This document shows positions 47,025-57,447 of a stretch of DNA of 57,447 nt, in pieces; the stretch's first letter is position 1, and each line of letters starts with the position of its first letter. The DNA is from an uncultured Flavobacteriales bacterium (GTDB lineage Bacteria > Bacteroidota > Bacteroidia > Flavobacteriales_E > Vicingaceae). The notes beneath the pieces are model-generated. The model saw only the letters and a program-made list of their open reading frames with translations. It searched no databases and had not been told where the DNA came from. The position numbers and the translations under genes were made by a program. Location: the NCBI GenBank assembly GCA_905479915.1, contig CAJQOH010000044.1, positions 1-57,447 on the forward strand, read 5' to 3'.

Positions 47025-50000
47025 ATGAAGATTAGACTAATATTATTATTGATTTTTGCTTTTACAGCTCACTATAGTAGTGCAGTGGTAGAAACTTATA
47101 GCTCTCGTATAGAGGGGAATTCAGGAGTAAATGCAATTGCCACAGGAATGGCTTATGAAGTAAGTGAAGGGCATTACAATTATATGACTTCGATTAACCA
47201 AGCATGGCAATCTGAATTTGTTAATGCTGAAGTTAAAGCGTTTATAGAGTTAGGGTGGGATGAAGAATTAACAACCCCAGCTATTACAGATTATGAATAT
47301 GAAGTAACACTACAAGCTACAACATTTGATCTTCTAGGAAACCCAATAGGTTCTCCGTTAACTCAAACCTTAAGCATTACCTATGGTAAGAGTACGCCTA
47401 TTGATAAGAGTAGAGCTATTTTTATGATAAAAGATTACCATAAAATAGGAATAGAAATACAAAGTATAGTTGATGTAACCAATCCAGGTACTCCAGTACC
47501 TGTTGCAGTTGGTAAAGAAAACATGTATATAGAAACACGCTTTGAAATAGAAAGGTATTACCAATTTGATGAAACCAAACAACATGCCTTAAATCAAGTA
47601 GGGCATCAGTCTTTGCCCGTATCATCAGCTACACCAAACGAATTACAATTTTACTGGAATTATATAGCCGGAGCAGAAGAATATGAATTAGAATGGACTT
47701 ATATCAATAACTACCCTTTAGGAGTATTGCCTACAAGTACAGCTAGATTATCAGCAGCAGCGATAAACTTTACAGATAGAGATTTTAAATTAAACAATAC
47801 AAGAATTAAAACTGGATTCAATAAATACACAATTCCTTTAGTATATGATGAAGGTTATATCATGTACAGAGTAAGGCCAGTTGGAAGAGACATGAACAAT
47901 CCTGATCATATTCTTTACGGACAATGGTCAGAAAAATTTAGTCAACTTGGTAAAGTAGCAGATTTCTCAAGGTACCATGTTACAGGATCTCACGAAGCTT
48001 TTAAGAATTGGCAGTTTACAGCAACATTTGCTGAAGAAGGTAAAAAGAAAGAAGTGGTTAGTTATTTTGATGGAACATTGCGTAATAGACAAACAGTTAC
48101 CAAAATTAACAGTGATAACAATGCAATAGTTGCAGAAAACATATATGATCACCAAGGAAGAGCGGCAGTACAAACATTGCCAGTACCTTCAGGTAGTTCA
48201 GTATTGGGATACTATCCCAATTTTAACAAGAATGCAGCAGTAGGATTACCGTATTCAAGAGAAGATTTTGATCTTGATGGAGTAGGATGTTTAGCAGCTA
48301 CAGATGCAATGAATGTTATTTCAGGAAGCTCGTCTTATTATTCAGACAAACAAACCTTAAGTGGTGATTATCAAGATTTTGTACCAAATGCAGAAGGGTT
48401 TCCATTTACGCAAATAGAATATGAGCCAGACAATACAGGGCGAATAAGAGCTCAAAGTGGAGTAGGAATAAACCATAAATTAGGAGAGCACGATACCAAG
48501 TACTTTTATGGACAACCGCATCAAGAAGAATTAGACCGATTATTTGGTTACGATGTAGGATATAAAAAAAGATATAAAAAGAACATGGTAATAGATCCTA
48601 ATGGACAAATTAGTATCTCTTACCTAGATCCACAAGGAAGAACAGTAGCAACTTCTTTAGTTGGGAAAGCACCAATTAATCTAGATGAGGTTACAGATAA
48701 ATTAGGAGACAATAATTTTCCTGGGCAGCAAACCATTACAGTTGATTTATTAAATAAAACAACAATAACAGATACAGATACCCCACAAGATGATAACGAT
48801 AGATTTAGTACAGGTTTGATAAGCGCATCAGATGATCAATTGGCTTATAGCGGGCAAGAGTTAAACCCAATAGAAGGAGCAGAATATATTTTTGATTATA
48901 CAGTAGCACGACCTGTATATACTGATGATTGTGTTAGCCCTGACTATTGTTACCCTGTTGTATATGATTTAACATTAAGTATGAAGGATAAATGTGCCTT
49001 AGAATATTTATCACCATTAGCACCAGGAGTACCAACTGTAGACCCGTTTGTTACAACGGTAGGTGCAATAGATAAATCAAATACCCTGTGTGGAACCTTA
49101 ATACAACCAGAACAATTTAACTTTACAACAACAACATTAGCACCTACAGGTCTAGATATAGGAAGCTATACTGTTAGTAAAAAACTAACAGTAAACAAAG
49201 CCGCTTTAGACGATTATAAAGCACAATATATTGTTGATGGTCAAGATCAAGGATGTATAAAAACATTAGAAGATTTTAAAGCTCATTATTTGGCATTAAT
49301 AGATACTACTTGTGAAATTGAATGTGATGAATGTTTAGAAGATTTAATAAATACTTATGCAGGGGCTGGAGCAGTTGACTTTACACCACAAAACCTATAC
49401 AGTGCAGGAATTTGGGATGGATATTTTAATGACCCTATCCTGCAGCCATTAATTCTAAATGATGGATTTACACTGCAAACTTGGAGAAATGCCTACAAAG
49501 AATGTACGGAGTCTTGTGAAAAAGTTTCTTTATGTACCGAAAAGTACAACACCTTATTGGCAGATGTAAGTCCTGGAGGACAATATGCCCTTGCAGGAAA
49601 CGATAAGTCTGTAATGACTTCCAACAGTCTTTTAAGACTAATTGGAGGATCTGTAAACACTACAAATCCATGGCAAAACCCAACAACGTTTAATGATGTA
49701 GATGGCGATGGTATTCAAGATCAGAATGAAGATAATGTATATTTAGAAACAGACGGAACCCCATCTCGAGTGTATGTAACATTAAACAATGGAGTGTATA
49801 CCCCAGCAATACGAGCTGGAGTAACACCAATGCTTGATGCAAATAATTTTGAATATGTTTTTCCACACCAACTTTTTGAGAACAATTATTTCTTAACCAT
49901 TTTTCAATCACAGTGGGCAGAAGCATTGGTAAAATATCATCCAGAATATGGATATTATGAGAACTGTGTTGCATTAAGTGCAGATGGAGGTAGTGAAGAT

Positions 50001-53000
50001 TTTGATAGAGCATTATCCATTAATGATTATACAGCAACGAGAACAATTTACCCAACATTTACAAATGCATTAGCAGGAGGCACGCCAACAATAGCAATTT
50101 TATCATCAGATCCATATTTTAGTACCCCATCTGGTAATACAACAGCTTCTTATTATTCGATATCACTTTTTACCTATGCTCAATTTAGAATGGAACAAGC
50201 ATTAAAACATTATAGTTATAATGCAGATCCTTTAGCAGCTAGTAACCCATGGTTTACGATGTGGGATGTAGCTACACAAACAGTGAATAAATGTGGCAGA
50301 TGGTATGGAGTAGATCAACAGAATTGCCCAGTAACCTCTTCTAATGTGGGTGAGGTATGGGATCAATTTAAATTCATGTACATCTCAGAAAAGAAAAAAA
50401 TACAAGCCGACATAGCCGATATGGTTGCGATTAATGAAGCGTATTACAACATCAATATCGGAAAAGAGCCTAGCTTTTATAAATCTTTGCTGAGGTATGG
50501 GTTTTTACAAAAAGCCTTTGTTGGTAACCCACATTCTTTTGGAGACTACATCGGTTTAAGGCATAATTTCCCAAAAGCTAATTTTAGTAAGAGATATGAA
50601 AATATTAACAGCCAACCAGGAGGAACAACCCAAGGAAATTTAAATGGAGCGCTATACAACACATGGAAACAAACAGGGCAGTGTCCCAATGCATTTAATG
50701 TGCAAATGTTGCTAAATGGAATGTCTAAAAATGGTACATTAGATGATAATCTATTAACAAGTTCCTATAACTTGTTAGATGTTCCAGAGTTTGTGCCGAG
50801 TTTATATGAAGTAATTTCAGGAAAAAATCCTGCAGTTGATTTGTATTCACAATACACTTGGTCTCCTGTTGTTTCAGGGAGTACTCTAAATATCAATTTA
50901 ACAGGATCTCTATTAGAAGGAAATATCCAAGCATGTGTAAACAATACTGGTAGTTTATTTAGCTTAGACATTCAGTACAACGCTAAATTTTTAAATACAA
51001 ATGATTGGAGTAATTATGGAACGGATTGGGAAGTTGTCAGTTTCGACCAATTAACACCAGATAATACTGGAACTACATTTACCGTAATGGCCTATGTAAA
51101 CGATTTAGTAAATACTAGCAATAATCCAATCGAAGTAATAATGACAGGTACAAGCTGTATCAATTTAGGAGGATGTGAACCAGGAGGACAAAATGAATTA
51201 TCTCCAGATTGCCCTCCAACAGAATTTGCTGAAGCAGTAGCATATTTAGTAAATAGAGCAATTGACAATGGTGATTTTGGAACGGCTATTCATTCTGTTA
51301 CAAGTGGAGCTATTGATTATGCTTTATTAGACCCTATTAATATAGAGTTAGGAACACCAAATGCTGGCATTAGTTTTCAGCACAGTATTAATGAAATCTA
51401 CGATATCAATGGTGGAGCATTACAAGTAGAATTTATTTTTCCAATGGGAGGAGTACAAACGGTGCCAACCGCTCCAGCTGGATCAGTCATTACATTAACA
51501 ACCTTACAAGGAAGTGATATCTTAAGTATTGATAACATTTCGGTTATCCAAGAAGATTTAATGGAAATACAAATAACCGTTTCGAACGGAACAACAATAG
51601 ATCCTTGGAACCCCAATACATCAACAGCAGTAATAAAAATGCAAATATTAGAACCAATCGGAGACCCAGTAACAATGACTCCAATAAAAGTTGCCGACTG
51701 TTGTGATAAAGAAAGCCATGAACAACCAATTTTTACCGAAAATGATAATTTGGTAACAAACGGAGATTTTGAACAAGGAGATAGTAATTTTGATTCAGAT
51801 TTTACTAGTACTACTTCCACTATTGTTAACGAAGGAGAATATACAATAGGAACAACTGTAGATGTTTTAAGCATTTTAAGCTGTAATAATGCAAAAAGTA
51901 GATTTTGTCCATGTGGAGATCATACTTCAGGATTTGGCAACATGCAAATTGTTAACCATAAGAATTTACATTCGGCTGCGGGAGATAATAATTTGATGTC
52001 TGTTTGGTTTCCTCAAAATAGCATTCCAGTAGAGCCAAACTCTACTTATGAGTTTTCTGCTTGGATATTAGATTTTAGCACAGGTGAGTCCAACAACTTT
52101 TCATTAGAAGTAAACAATGGATTTACTTCCTCATCAGAGCAAATTTATTACAATGATGTTAAAGTAGCCGGTAGATTATTTAAGCCGACATCATCATTAG
52201 GACAACAAGCTTGTGGTTGGCAAAAAGTTACTGTTCAGTGGAACTCTGGTTCTGTTACAACTGCTAACCTAATGATTGCTAAGTATTCTCATGCTTTAGA
52301 TCCATCACCTAATGAGGGAGAGAACGATTTTGCAATTGATGACATTAGCTTTGTAAAGATAGATGGACCATGTGAAGATTGTGTGCCACAAGCTATAGCT
52401 CCGGTTGATTGTTATACGAAATATACCGAGTATATGACGGCAATAGAAGCAAATACAAGCTTCGATCCAAACGTTCAAGATGCAGCTTATTATCCAGCCT
52501 ACAATCTAACAGAAATAGAATTCTGTTCAGGAGTTTATAAATATGCTGTAGATGAGTATATGGATTACATCATAGGAATGAGTGCTGCCCCTTTTGATGC
52601 TGCCAATCCATATACCAATAACCCTGCAGATTTAGATGGAATTAACGACTATTACATTCCTTTTAGTAAATTCTCGGCAGAATGGATGAAGTACCATGTA
52701 GCAGATTATTTAATTTATGTAGCAACAACAACCAATAGTCCAGTAAAAACCTTATCAGATTTTATTAAAGAAGGGTTAAGCTCACAACCAAACTATTGTG
52801 TACCGTTTATAGTACCAACTATGCCTATACCAGCACCAGGACCAGATCCATGTGTAGTTTATGCAAAAAACATTGCAAACAACAATGCAGTAACACAATA
52901 CAACAATTACATCAATCAATTAACAGCAGATTTTGAAGAACGATACATTAAATTTTCTTTAGACAATGTTGTTGAAACATTTGATATGACGCATGAAGAT

Positions 53001-56000
53001 CAAGAACACCATTACACCCTTTATAAATACGATCAAGGAAACAACTTGGTACAAACTGTACCACCAAGAGGAGTAGATAGATTAGATTTATCAGGAGGAG
53101 TAGGGCCATTCATTAAAGCGGCAAGAGCTAACAAGGTAAAACCTACAAATGCAGCTTATATTCCTCAACACAATTACCTTACTAACTATGAGTACAATAG
53201 TTTAAACCAACTGGTAAAACAAAATACTCCAGATGGAGGAGAATCTTTATTTTGGTACGATTACCTAGGTAGGTTAGTAGCATCACAAGATTCAGAACAA
53301 GCGAGTAACAATAAATACAGTTATACCAGGTATGATGCCTTAGGAAGAATTGTTGAGGTAGGACAATTAGAAAGTACTACTTCGCCTAATACAGGAGTAA
53401 ATTTAAATGCACTGGATTATCCTTACAATAATTCTTGGCCTAATGTTTCGTTAATTTCTGAAGTAACCAGAACACACTATGACGAAGGAATAATAATAAC
53501 AAGACAACCTACAGGAGCACCATTTACAGTTGTTTTAACACCATTTAACAATGGACAACAAAACCTTAGAAATAGAGTGGCAAGAACAACCTATCAAGAT
53601 TTTATAGACATGTCTGATTTAACCGATCCTTCAGTTTATTTTGATTTGAACTTTTACCAAAGAGCAACACATTACAGTTATGATATACATGGTAATGTAA
53701 ATGAATTGGTACAAGAAAACAAAGCACAGCACTTGCAAGATTTGGTTCAATCCGTTAAAAAGATGGAGTATACCTATGATTTAGTAAGTGGTAATGTATT
53801 GGAAGTAGCCTATCAAGAAGGGTATTTAGATCAATTGTTCCACAAATACGAATACGATGCAGACAATAGGATTATCAATACATGGGTATCTCAAGATAAA
53901 GTAACTTGGAAACAAGAAGCAAAATACTTTTATTACGAGCACGGACCATTAGCTAGAACAGAAATTGCAGACGATAAATCACAAGGATGCGATTATGTTT
54001 ATACCATACAAGGTTGGTTAAAATCGAACAATTCAAATGTGCTTGACCCAACAACAGAAGTAGGAAAAGATGGAGATGTTGCAAGTTCTACCTTACATGC
54101 AAATGTTGGTAAAGATGCCTATGCGTTTGGGTTGTCTTATTTTGAAGACGATTATAAAGCAAGAGGAGTAGGAGCTACAGATTTCTTAAATGATATCGCA
54201 ACACAAAGTCCACTTGCAACCAATAAAAGCTTGTACAATGGTAATATTAGTCAAATGGCAGTAGCATTAGCAGACCTTAACAATGAAGCAATGCCATTAA
54301 TGGCGAATAATTATACCTACGATCAATTGAACAGGTTAATAACAATGCGTTCAGAAATGTCAGCTCCACTAGTGATAGATGATTGGTCTACCGTATCACC
54401 TACAAGTGCTTACAATGTAGATTTAAATTACGATCCTAATGGTAATATTTTAAAGTTAAATAGGAATGAGAATTCAGGAGCACCTATGGATGATTTAAAA
54501 TACTATTATTACGAAAAAGATGGAACAACCATTTTTGATCCTAAAATGTCTAACCCTACTAATTCTAGTAATAAATTGGCCTATGTTACAGATCCATTAG
54601 GATCGATATTGGGTACAGACTTAAAAAATCAAGCAGCAGCCAATTACAGTTATTACGAAGATGGTAATTTAAAAAGTGATAATTCAGAGGGTATTGATAA
54701 TATAGAATGGACAGTATACAACAAAGTAAAAAAAGTAGAACGTAATGTGTTTGGTGACAGAGACATAGAATTTGAATACGATGCCTCAGGAAATAGAGTA
54801 ACTAAAATCATTAAACCATCAGGAGGAGATAGAGTAGGTATGTTTACTTATCACCATTACGTAAGAGACGCATCTGGTAATGTGATGGCAGTTTACAAGT
54901 ACGATAAAACAAATTTAAACGATCCAGTGCTTAATGAAGGATGTGTTAATATTGAAGAATCTTTTAATTTAAGCGAGCATAATCTGTATGGATCATCTAG
55001 ATTAGCAATATTACAGTCTTCTATAGGTCCTTTAGCAACTAGAACTACAGATTGTAGTGTAGTTAGTGAATCCATTCCAGGACCAATATTTACAGGAAGT
55101 ACAGCACTATATGATTTTACAAAAGGGAAAAGAAATTTTGAACTCTCCAATCATTTAGGAAATGTAATGAGTGTAGTAACCGATAAGAAAATTGTAGAAT
55201 CCAGTATAGCAGATTTTTGGGAAGATGGATTTGAAAATGGACTTGTATCCTCAACAGCTGCAATACCATATCATTGGAGATTTGATTCACGCTCTGGTAA
55301 CACTTGGGGAATAGTGCCAAATGCAACAACGGGTAATCATTTAAGTATGGCAGGAGTTACCAATCCTTATGGAGCAAGTATTATTATAAATACAATACCA
55401 GGAGAAACCTATACAGTAACATCAGATGTGATTAGCTTTACAGGGTTGTTATGTACCTTAGAAGCAAGAGAAATACCTTCTACAGGAGTATTAGCTCAAA
55501 ACACTGTTTATACAGGCTTCTCAGGAGCGCATACCCTTACATTTGTAGCATCAACAACTCAAACCAGAGTTAAGTGGTATATTGTTGTAGCAGGAGAAAT
55601 GAAAATAGATAATGTAAAGATAGAAGGAAGAGATGTAGGTGTTGAAACAACTTGTTTTGTACCAGACATAATTGCATACAATGATTACTATCCCTTCGGC
55701 TCCCTTATGCCAGGAAGGTGGGGAGGAACAGATTATCGATATGGTTTTCAAAATCAAGAAATGGATAATGAAATCAAAGGACACGGAAATTCAGTAAACT
55801 TTAAGTATAGAATGCACGATCCACGTATTGGTAGATTCTTTGCAACTGATCCATTAGAGTCAAAATATCCACATAATAGCCCTTACGCATTTAGTGAGAA
55901 TGTAGTGATTAGTGCAGTGGAATTAGAAGGGTTGGAAAAGTCTGAATTGAATAGTGTTCCAGGTAAACCAGCAAGTAGTGACGATCACGGAGGGCTTACT

Positions 56001-56591
56001 TTAGGGCAAGATAACCTTTATACGCCAGATGTTGGTCCGCCTTTAGTAAATGCTACAGACCATACACCTAAGGCGTTTAAGAAAGCTAAGAACTTTTCAG
56101 TAGAACCTTCTATTTCAATTGGAAAGAAGGTTAAAGGGTTTGACTTAAAGGTTAAAACAGATGGAAAATCTATAACAGGAAGTGCATCTAAAAATGATAA
56201 TGGAGTTGCGATTAAAACAGATGGGAATACTACTTCAGCAACTGTTAGTGTGAGTGATGCTCAGGTTAAGTTGAAAGAAAATAGTTTGTCAGTACCATTC
56301 TTTAGTGTGTCAACAAGTAAATCAACAAGTAAACAAGTAGTCTCAGGAGAATTTTATGATTCTAAAACAAAGAAAGTGGTTAAGTTTACTTATTTGGGAG
56401 TGTATCAAGAAACGGTAAATACGGTTGTGATGGGAGTCCATAAAGCTGAGGGAAGGATAAGGACTGATTTTGGTATTCCTATCTCAACAGAAGTAAGAGA
56501 AGGATTCGATTTTGGTCTTTCAAAAAAAGTTGGTAATGTTGGTGGAGGTCTAGATTTTTCAATAATGCCAGATTTTCAACCAGTACAATAG
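47025..56591 (+). CDS. Giant RHS/YD-repeat protein with unassigned C-terminal tail
   Basis: 3188 residues from the ATG at 47025, chosen because [20 protein letters not shown] is a signal peptide; an earlier in-frame ATG adds ten residues. An FN3-like module (about 197-225) precedes [20 protein letters not shown] (about 347, DUF6443-like). A carbohydrate-binding-like module (about 1574-1770, [12 protein letters not shown]) lies before YD repeats (about 2055-2712: [51 protein letters not shown]). A second module (about 2731-2875) leads to [14 protein letters not shown] and the RHS core end [26 protein letters not shown] at residue 2971. The last 217 residues are outside the core. No T9SS sorting domain is evident. 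Confidence 0.93.
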   Translation: MKIRLILLLIFAFTAHYSSAVVETYSSRIEGNSGVNAIATGMAYEVSEGHYNYMTSINQAWQSEFVNAEVKAFIELGWDEELTTPAITDYEYEVTLQATTFDLLGNPIGSPLTQTLSITYGKSTPIDKSRAIFMIKDYHKIGIEIQSIVDVTNPGTPVPVAVGKENMYIETRFEIERYYQFDETKQHALNQVGHQSLPVSSATPNELQFYWNYIAGAEEYELEWTYINNYPLGVLPTSTARLSAAAINFTDRDFKLNNTRIKTGFNKYTIPLVYDEGYIMYRVRPVGRDMNNPDHILYGQWSEKFSQLGKVADFSRYHVTGSHEAFKNWQFTATFAEEGKKKEVVSYFDGTLRNRQTVTKINSDNNAIVAENIYDHQGRAAVQTLPVPSGSSVLGYYPNFNKNAAVGLPYSREDFDLDGVGCLAATDAMNVISGSSSYYSDKQTLSGDYQDFVPNAEGFPFTQIEYEPDNTGRIRAQSGVGINHKLGEHDTKYFYGQPHQEELDRLFGYDVGYKKRYKKNMVIDPNGQISISYLDPQGRTVATSLVGKAPINLDEVTDKLGDNNFPGQQTITVDLLNKTTITDTDTPQDDNDRFSTGLISASDDQLAYSGQELNPIEGAEYIFDYTVARPVYTDDCVSPDYCYPVVYDLTLSMKDKCALEYLSPLAPGVPTVDPFVTTVGAIDKSNTLCGTLIQPEQFNFTTTTLAPTGLDIGSYTVSKKLTVNKAALDDYKAQYIVDGQDQGCIKTLEDFKAHYLALIDTTCEIECDECLEDLINTYAGAGAVDFTPQNLYSAGIWDGYFNDPILQPLILNDGFTLQTWRNAYKECTESCEKVSLCTEKYNTLLADVSPGGQYALAGNDKSVMTSNSLLRLIGGSVNTTNPWQNPTTFNDVDGDGIQDQNEDNVYLETDGTPSRVYVTLNNGVYTPAIRAGVTPMLDANNFEYVFPHQLFENNYFLTIFQSQWAEALVKYHPEYGYYENCVALSADGGSEDFDRALSINDYTATRTIYPTFTNALAGGTPTIAILSSDPYFSTPSGNTTASYYSISLFTYAQFRMEQALKHYSYNADPLAASNPWFTMWDVATQTVNKCGRWYGVDQQNCPVTSSNVGEVWDQFKFMYISEKKKIQADIADMVAINEAYYNINIGKEPSFYKSLLRYGFLQKAFVGNPHSFGDYIGLRHNFPKANFSKRYENINSQPGGTTQGNLNGALYNTWKQTGQCPNAFNVQMLLNGMSKNGTLDDNLLTSSYNLLDVPEFVPSLYEVISGKNPAVDLYSQYTWSPVVSGSTLNINLTGSLLEGNIQACVNNTGSLFSLDIQYNAKFLNTNDWSNYGTDWEVVSFDQLTPDNTGTTFTVMAYVNDLVNTSNNPIEVIMTGTSCINLGGCEPGGQNELSPDCPPTEFAEAVAYLVNRAIDNGDFGTAIHSVTSGAIDYALLDPINIELGTPNAGISFQHSINEIYDINGGALQVEFIFPMGGVQTVPTAPAGSVITLTTLQGSDILSIDNISVIQEDLMEIQITVSNGTTIDPWNPNTSTAVIKMQILEPIGDPVTMTPIKVADCCDKESHEQPIFTENDNLVTNGDFEQGDSNFDSDFTSTTSTIVNEGEYTIGTTVDVLSILSCNNAKSRFCPCGDHTSGFGNMQIVNHKNLHSAAGDNNLMSVWFPQNSIPVEPNSTYEFSAWILDFSTGESNNFSLEVNNGFTSSSEQIYYNDVKVAGRLFKPTSSLGQQACGWQKVTVQWNSGSVTTANLMIAKYSHALDPSPNEGENDFAIDDISFVKIDGPCEDCVPQAIAPVDCYTKYTEYMTAIEANTSFDPNVQDAAYYPAYNLTEIEFCSGVYKYAVDEYMDYIIGMSAAPFDAANPYTNNPADLDGINDYYIPFSKFSAEWMKYHVADYLIYVATTTNSPVKTLSDFIKEGLSSQPNYCVPFIVPTMPIPAPGPDPCVVYAKNIANNNAVTQYNNYINQLTADFEERYIKFSLDNVVETFDMTHEDQEHHYTLYKYDQGNNLVQTVPPRGVDRLDLSGGVGPFIKAARANKVKPTNAAYIPQHNYLTNYEYNSLNQLVKQNTPDGGESLFWYDYLGRLVASQDSEQASNNKYSYTRYDALGRIVEVGQLESTTSPNTGVNLNALDYPYNNSWPNVSLISEVTRTHYDEGIIITRQPTGAPFTVVLTPFNNGQQNLRNRVARTTYQDFIDMSDLTDPSVYFDLNFYQRATHYSYDIHGNVNELVQENKAQHLQDLVQSVKKMEYTYDLVSGNVLEVAYQEGYLDQLFHKYEYDADNRIINTWVSQDKVTWKQEAKYFYYEHGPLARTEIADDKSQGCDYVYTIQGWLKSNNSNVLDPTTEVGKDGDVASSTLHANVGKDAYAFGLSYFEDDYKARGVGATDFLNDIATQSPLATNKSLYNGNISQMAVALADLNNEAMPLMANNYTYDQLNRLITMRSEMSAPLVIDDWSTVSPTSAYNVDLNYDPNGNILKLNRNENSGAPMDDLKYYYYEKDGTTIFDPKMSNPTNSSNKLAYVTDPLGSILGTDLKNQAAANYSYYEDGNLKSDNSEGIDNIEWTVYNKVKKVERNVFGDRDIEFEYDASGNRVTKIIKPSGGDRVGMFTYHHYVRDASGNVMAVYKYDKTNLNDPVLNEGCVNIEESFNLSEHNLYGSSRLAILQSSIGPLATRTTDCSVVSESIPGPIFTGSTALYDFTKGKRNFELSNHLGNVMSVVTDKKIVESSIADFWEDGFENGLVSSTAAIPYHWRFDSRSGNTWGIVPNATTGNHLSMAGVTNPYGASIIINTIPGETYTVTSDVISFTGLLCTLEAREIPSTGVLAQNTVYTGFSGAHTLTFVASTTQTRVKWYIVVAGEMKIDNVKIEGRDVGVETTCFVPDIIAYNDYYPFGSLMPGRWGGTDYRYGFQNQEMDNEIKGHGNSVNFKYRMHDPRIGRFFATDPLESKYPHNSPYAFSENVVISAVELEGLEKSELNSVPGKPASSDDHGGLTLGQDNLYTPDVGPPLVNATDHTPKAFKKAKNFSVEPSISIGKKVKGFDLKVKTDGKSITGSASKNDNGVAIKTDGNTTSATVSVSDAQVKLKENSLSVPFFSVSTSKSTSKQVVSGEFYDSKTKKVVKFTYLGVYQETVNTVVMGVHKAEGRIRTDFGIPISTEVREGFDFGLSKKVGNVGGGLDFSIMPDFQPVQ
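55938..56588 (+). other. RHS C-terminal variable tail (candidate effector domain)
   Basis: These 217 codons follow ELEGLE, the place where polymorphic RHS proteins switch to their variable domain. The tail lacks cysteine and tryptophan, is rich in Lys, Ser, Val and Thr, and reads as alternating beta strands ([47 protein letters not shown]). I recognise no nuclease, deaminase, pore-forming or ADP-ribosyl motif. Toxin status is inferred from position only. Confidence 0.55.
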
Positions 56592-56599
56592 ATTAAATT

Positions 56600-57442
56600 A
56601 TGAAGAGAATTATTACAGTAACTATTTTAACAATTTTGTTTTCGTGCGGAAGTAATGAAAGTGAATTATTAAAAAAAGAAGCACTTGAAAAATTTAATAA
56701 TGAAAAGTATCTAGAATCATTGAATGATTATAGTGAACTTTTGTTAAAAGATAGTTTGAATGCTGATGTTGTAGTTAAAGTTGCTGAATGTAAGTATAAG
56801 CTAAAAGATTACTTTGGAGTTATTCAAGATTGTTCTTATGGCTTAGCATTGAGAAATGATGCTGATTTTTATTCTCTTAGAGGTAAATCCTATGAAGCTT
56901 TAAATATTTCGGAATTGGCTTTAAGAGATTATGATAAGGCACTAGAGATTAATCCAAACTTAAGTGTTATTTTAAATAACAGAAGCGTAATTATGATGAA
57001 TAATACTGAGGGGTTAGAAAGGGCGTTGATAGATGTTAATTTAGCAATTGAATTAGATTCTAATCAAGGAATATTCTATAATAATAGAGGATTAATATAT
57101 GTTGAATTAGAAGAGTATGAGAAAGCTATAAAAGATTACAATGTTTCAATTGAATTAGATTCTACTTATTTACCTCTATTTTTTAATAGAGGAGTTTGTT
57201 TAGTTTATTTAGAGCAATACCAAGAAGCTATTGCAGATTTTAAATTAGTTGAAAATCTAGAAATTAATAATGATGGAAGGGTTTCCCATAGTAAAGCTAT
57301 TGCACACTTTAAATTAGAAGAGTTTGAAGAAGCGTGTATTGACTGGAAGAGGTCTGCTGAGTTAGGAGATAAAGAATCTTTAGAATATTACAACTCATTT
57401 TGTGTTAAGAAAATGGGTAGCCCTTCACTGGGTGTAGAATAA
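56600..57442 (+). CDS. TPR lipoprotein next to the RHS tail
   Basis: 280 residues. A lipoprotein signal peptide ends LFSCGSN. About six tetratricopeptide-like helix pairs follow, for example EKYLESLNDYSELLLKDSLN, SELALRDYDKALEINPNLS, EKAIKDYNVSIELDSTYLPL and YQEAIADFKLVENLEIN. It starts 8 bases after the RHS stop, so it may be co-transcribed. Partner, scaffold or immunity roles are all possible; an immunity protein for a cytosolic toxin would not usually be a lipoprotein. The window ends 5 bases after its stop. Confidence 0.85.
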   Translation: MKRIITVTILTILFSCGSNESELLKKEALEKFNNEKYLESLNDYSELLLKDSLNADVVVKVAECKYKLKDYFGVIQDCSYGLALRNDADFYSLRGKSYEALNISELALRDYDKALEINPNLSVILNNRSVIMMNNTEGLERALIDVNLAIELDSNQGIFYNNRGLIYVELEEYEKAIKDYNVSIELDSTYLPLFFNRGVCLVYLEQYQEAIADFKLVENLEINNDGRVSHSKAIAHFKLEEFEEACIDWKRSAELGDKESLEYYNSFCVKKMGSPSLGVE

Positions 57443-57447
57443 AAAAG

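Noticed and set aside
51398-51874. 158-codon minus-strand frame inside the RHS gene
   Set aside because: It is fully covered by the intact RHS frame and has no signal, motif or promoter of its own; similar frames at 49690-50013 and 43906-44190 were dropped for the same reason.
55938-56588. ADP-ribosyltransferase (SpvB-type) or nuclease tail
   Set aside because: No R-S-E triad, HNH, or other catalytic pattern could be found in the tail.

Overview
The window is a low-GC (roughly one-third G+C) stretch of a Bacteroidota chromosome, almost certainly order Flavobacteriales. The evidence is gldD and gldE, two secreted proteins with the gliding-motility-associated C-terminal sorting domain (type B cargo of the type IX secretion system, T9SS), a GLPGLI/TonB-type barrel operon, TAnnTTTG promoter elements, and the local order mutY-HU-rng beside ssb-gldE-gldD. 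T9SS machinery genes themselves are not in the window.

Layout. 1-950: 3' end of an Omp85-type outer-membrane protein, then tRNA-Leu(GAG) and tRNA-Lys(UUU). 952-9810: an SDR oxidoreductase, a barrel + two-GLPGLI operon, a secreted C1 peptidase, a GNAT-like protein and a DUF6438-like lipoprotein. 9812-13419: yidC and pyrG. 13509-17908: two tandem giant-motility-type secreted proteins whose last two-thirds are nearly identical. 17968-20652: a DMT permease, a heavy-metal-domain lipoprotein and two small barrel-like proteins, one with a probable one-base frameshift. 20804-31953: housekeeping block (ctaA, gldD, gldE, ssb, mutY, HU gene, a 30-residue basic protein, rng, a methyltransferase, two unknown proteins, a DUF547 lipoprotein, mnmE).

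31954-32743 is a gene-free block holding a cluster of palindromic repeats followed by a long leader. From 32744 to the end (24.7 kb) nine tightly packed genes run on the + strand, followed by a tenth (TPR lipoprotein). They encode a small secreted protein, a repeat-rich SprB-type surface protein, an OmpH/Skp-like protein, a lipoprotein, a 1844-residue RHS-type N-terminal shell protein, another small secreted protein, a beta-helix/PKD protein whose C-terminus is an RHS linker, a possible LolA-like protein, and a 3188-residue RHS/YD protein with a canonical core boundary and a 217-residue unassigned tail.

The last region is the most interesting. It looks like a surface RHS-capsule operon in which the shell is spread over three exported polypeptides and travels with its own chaperone-like and lipoprotein partners. 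My reading is that an ancestral shell gene was split by insertion of a small gene plus a beta-helix/PKD module. The tail could be an uncharacterised effector, with the adjacent TPR lipoprotein as a candidate partner or immunity factor; that role is inference only.
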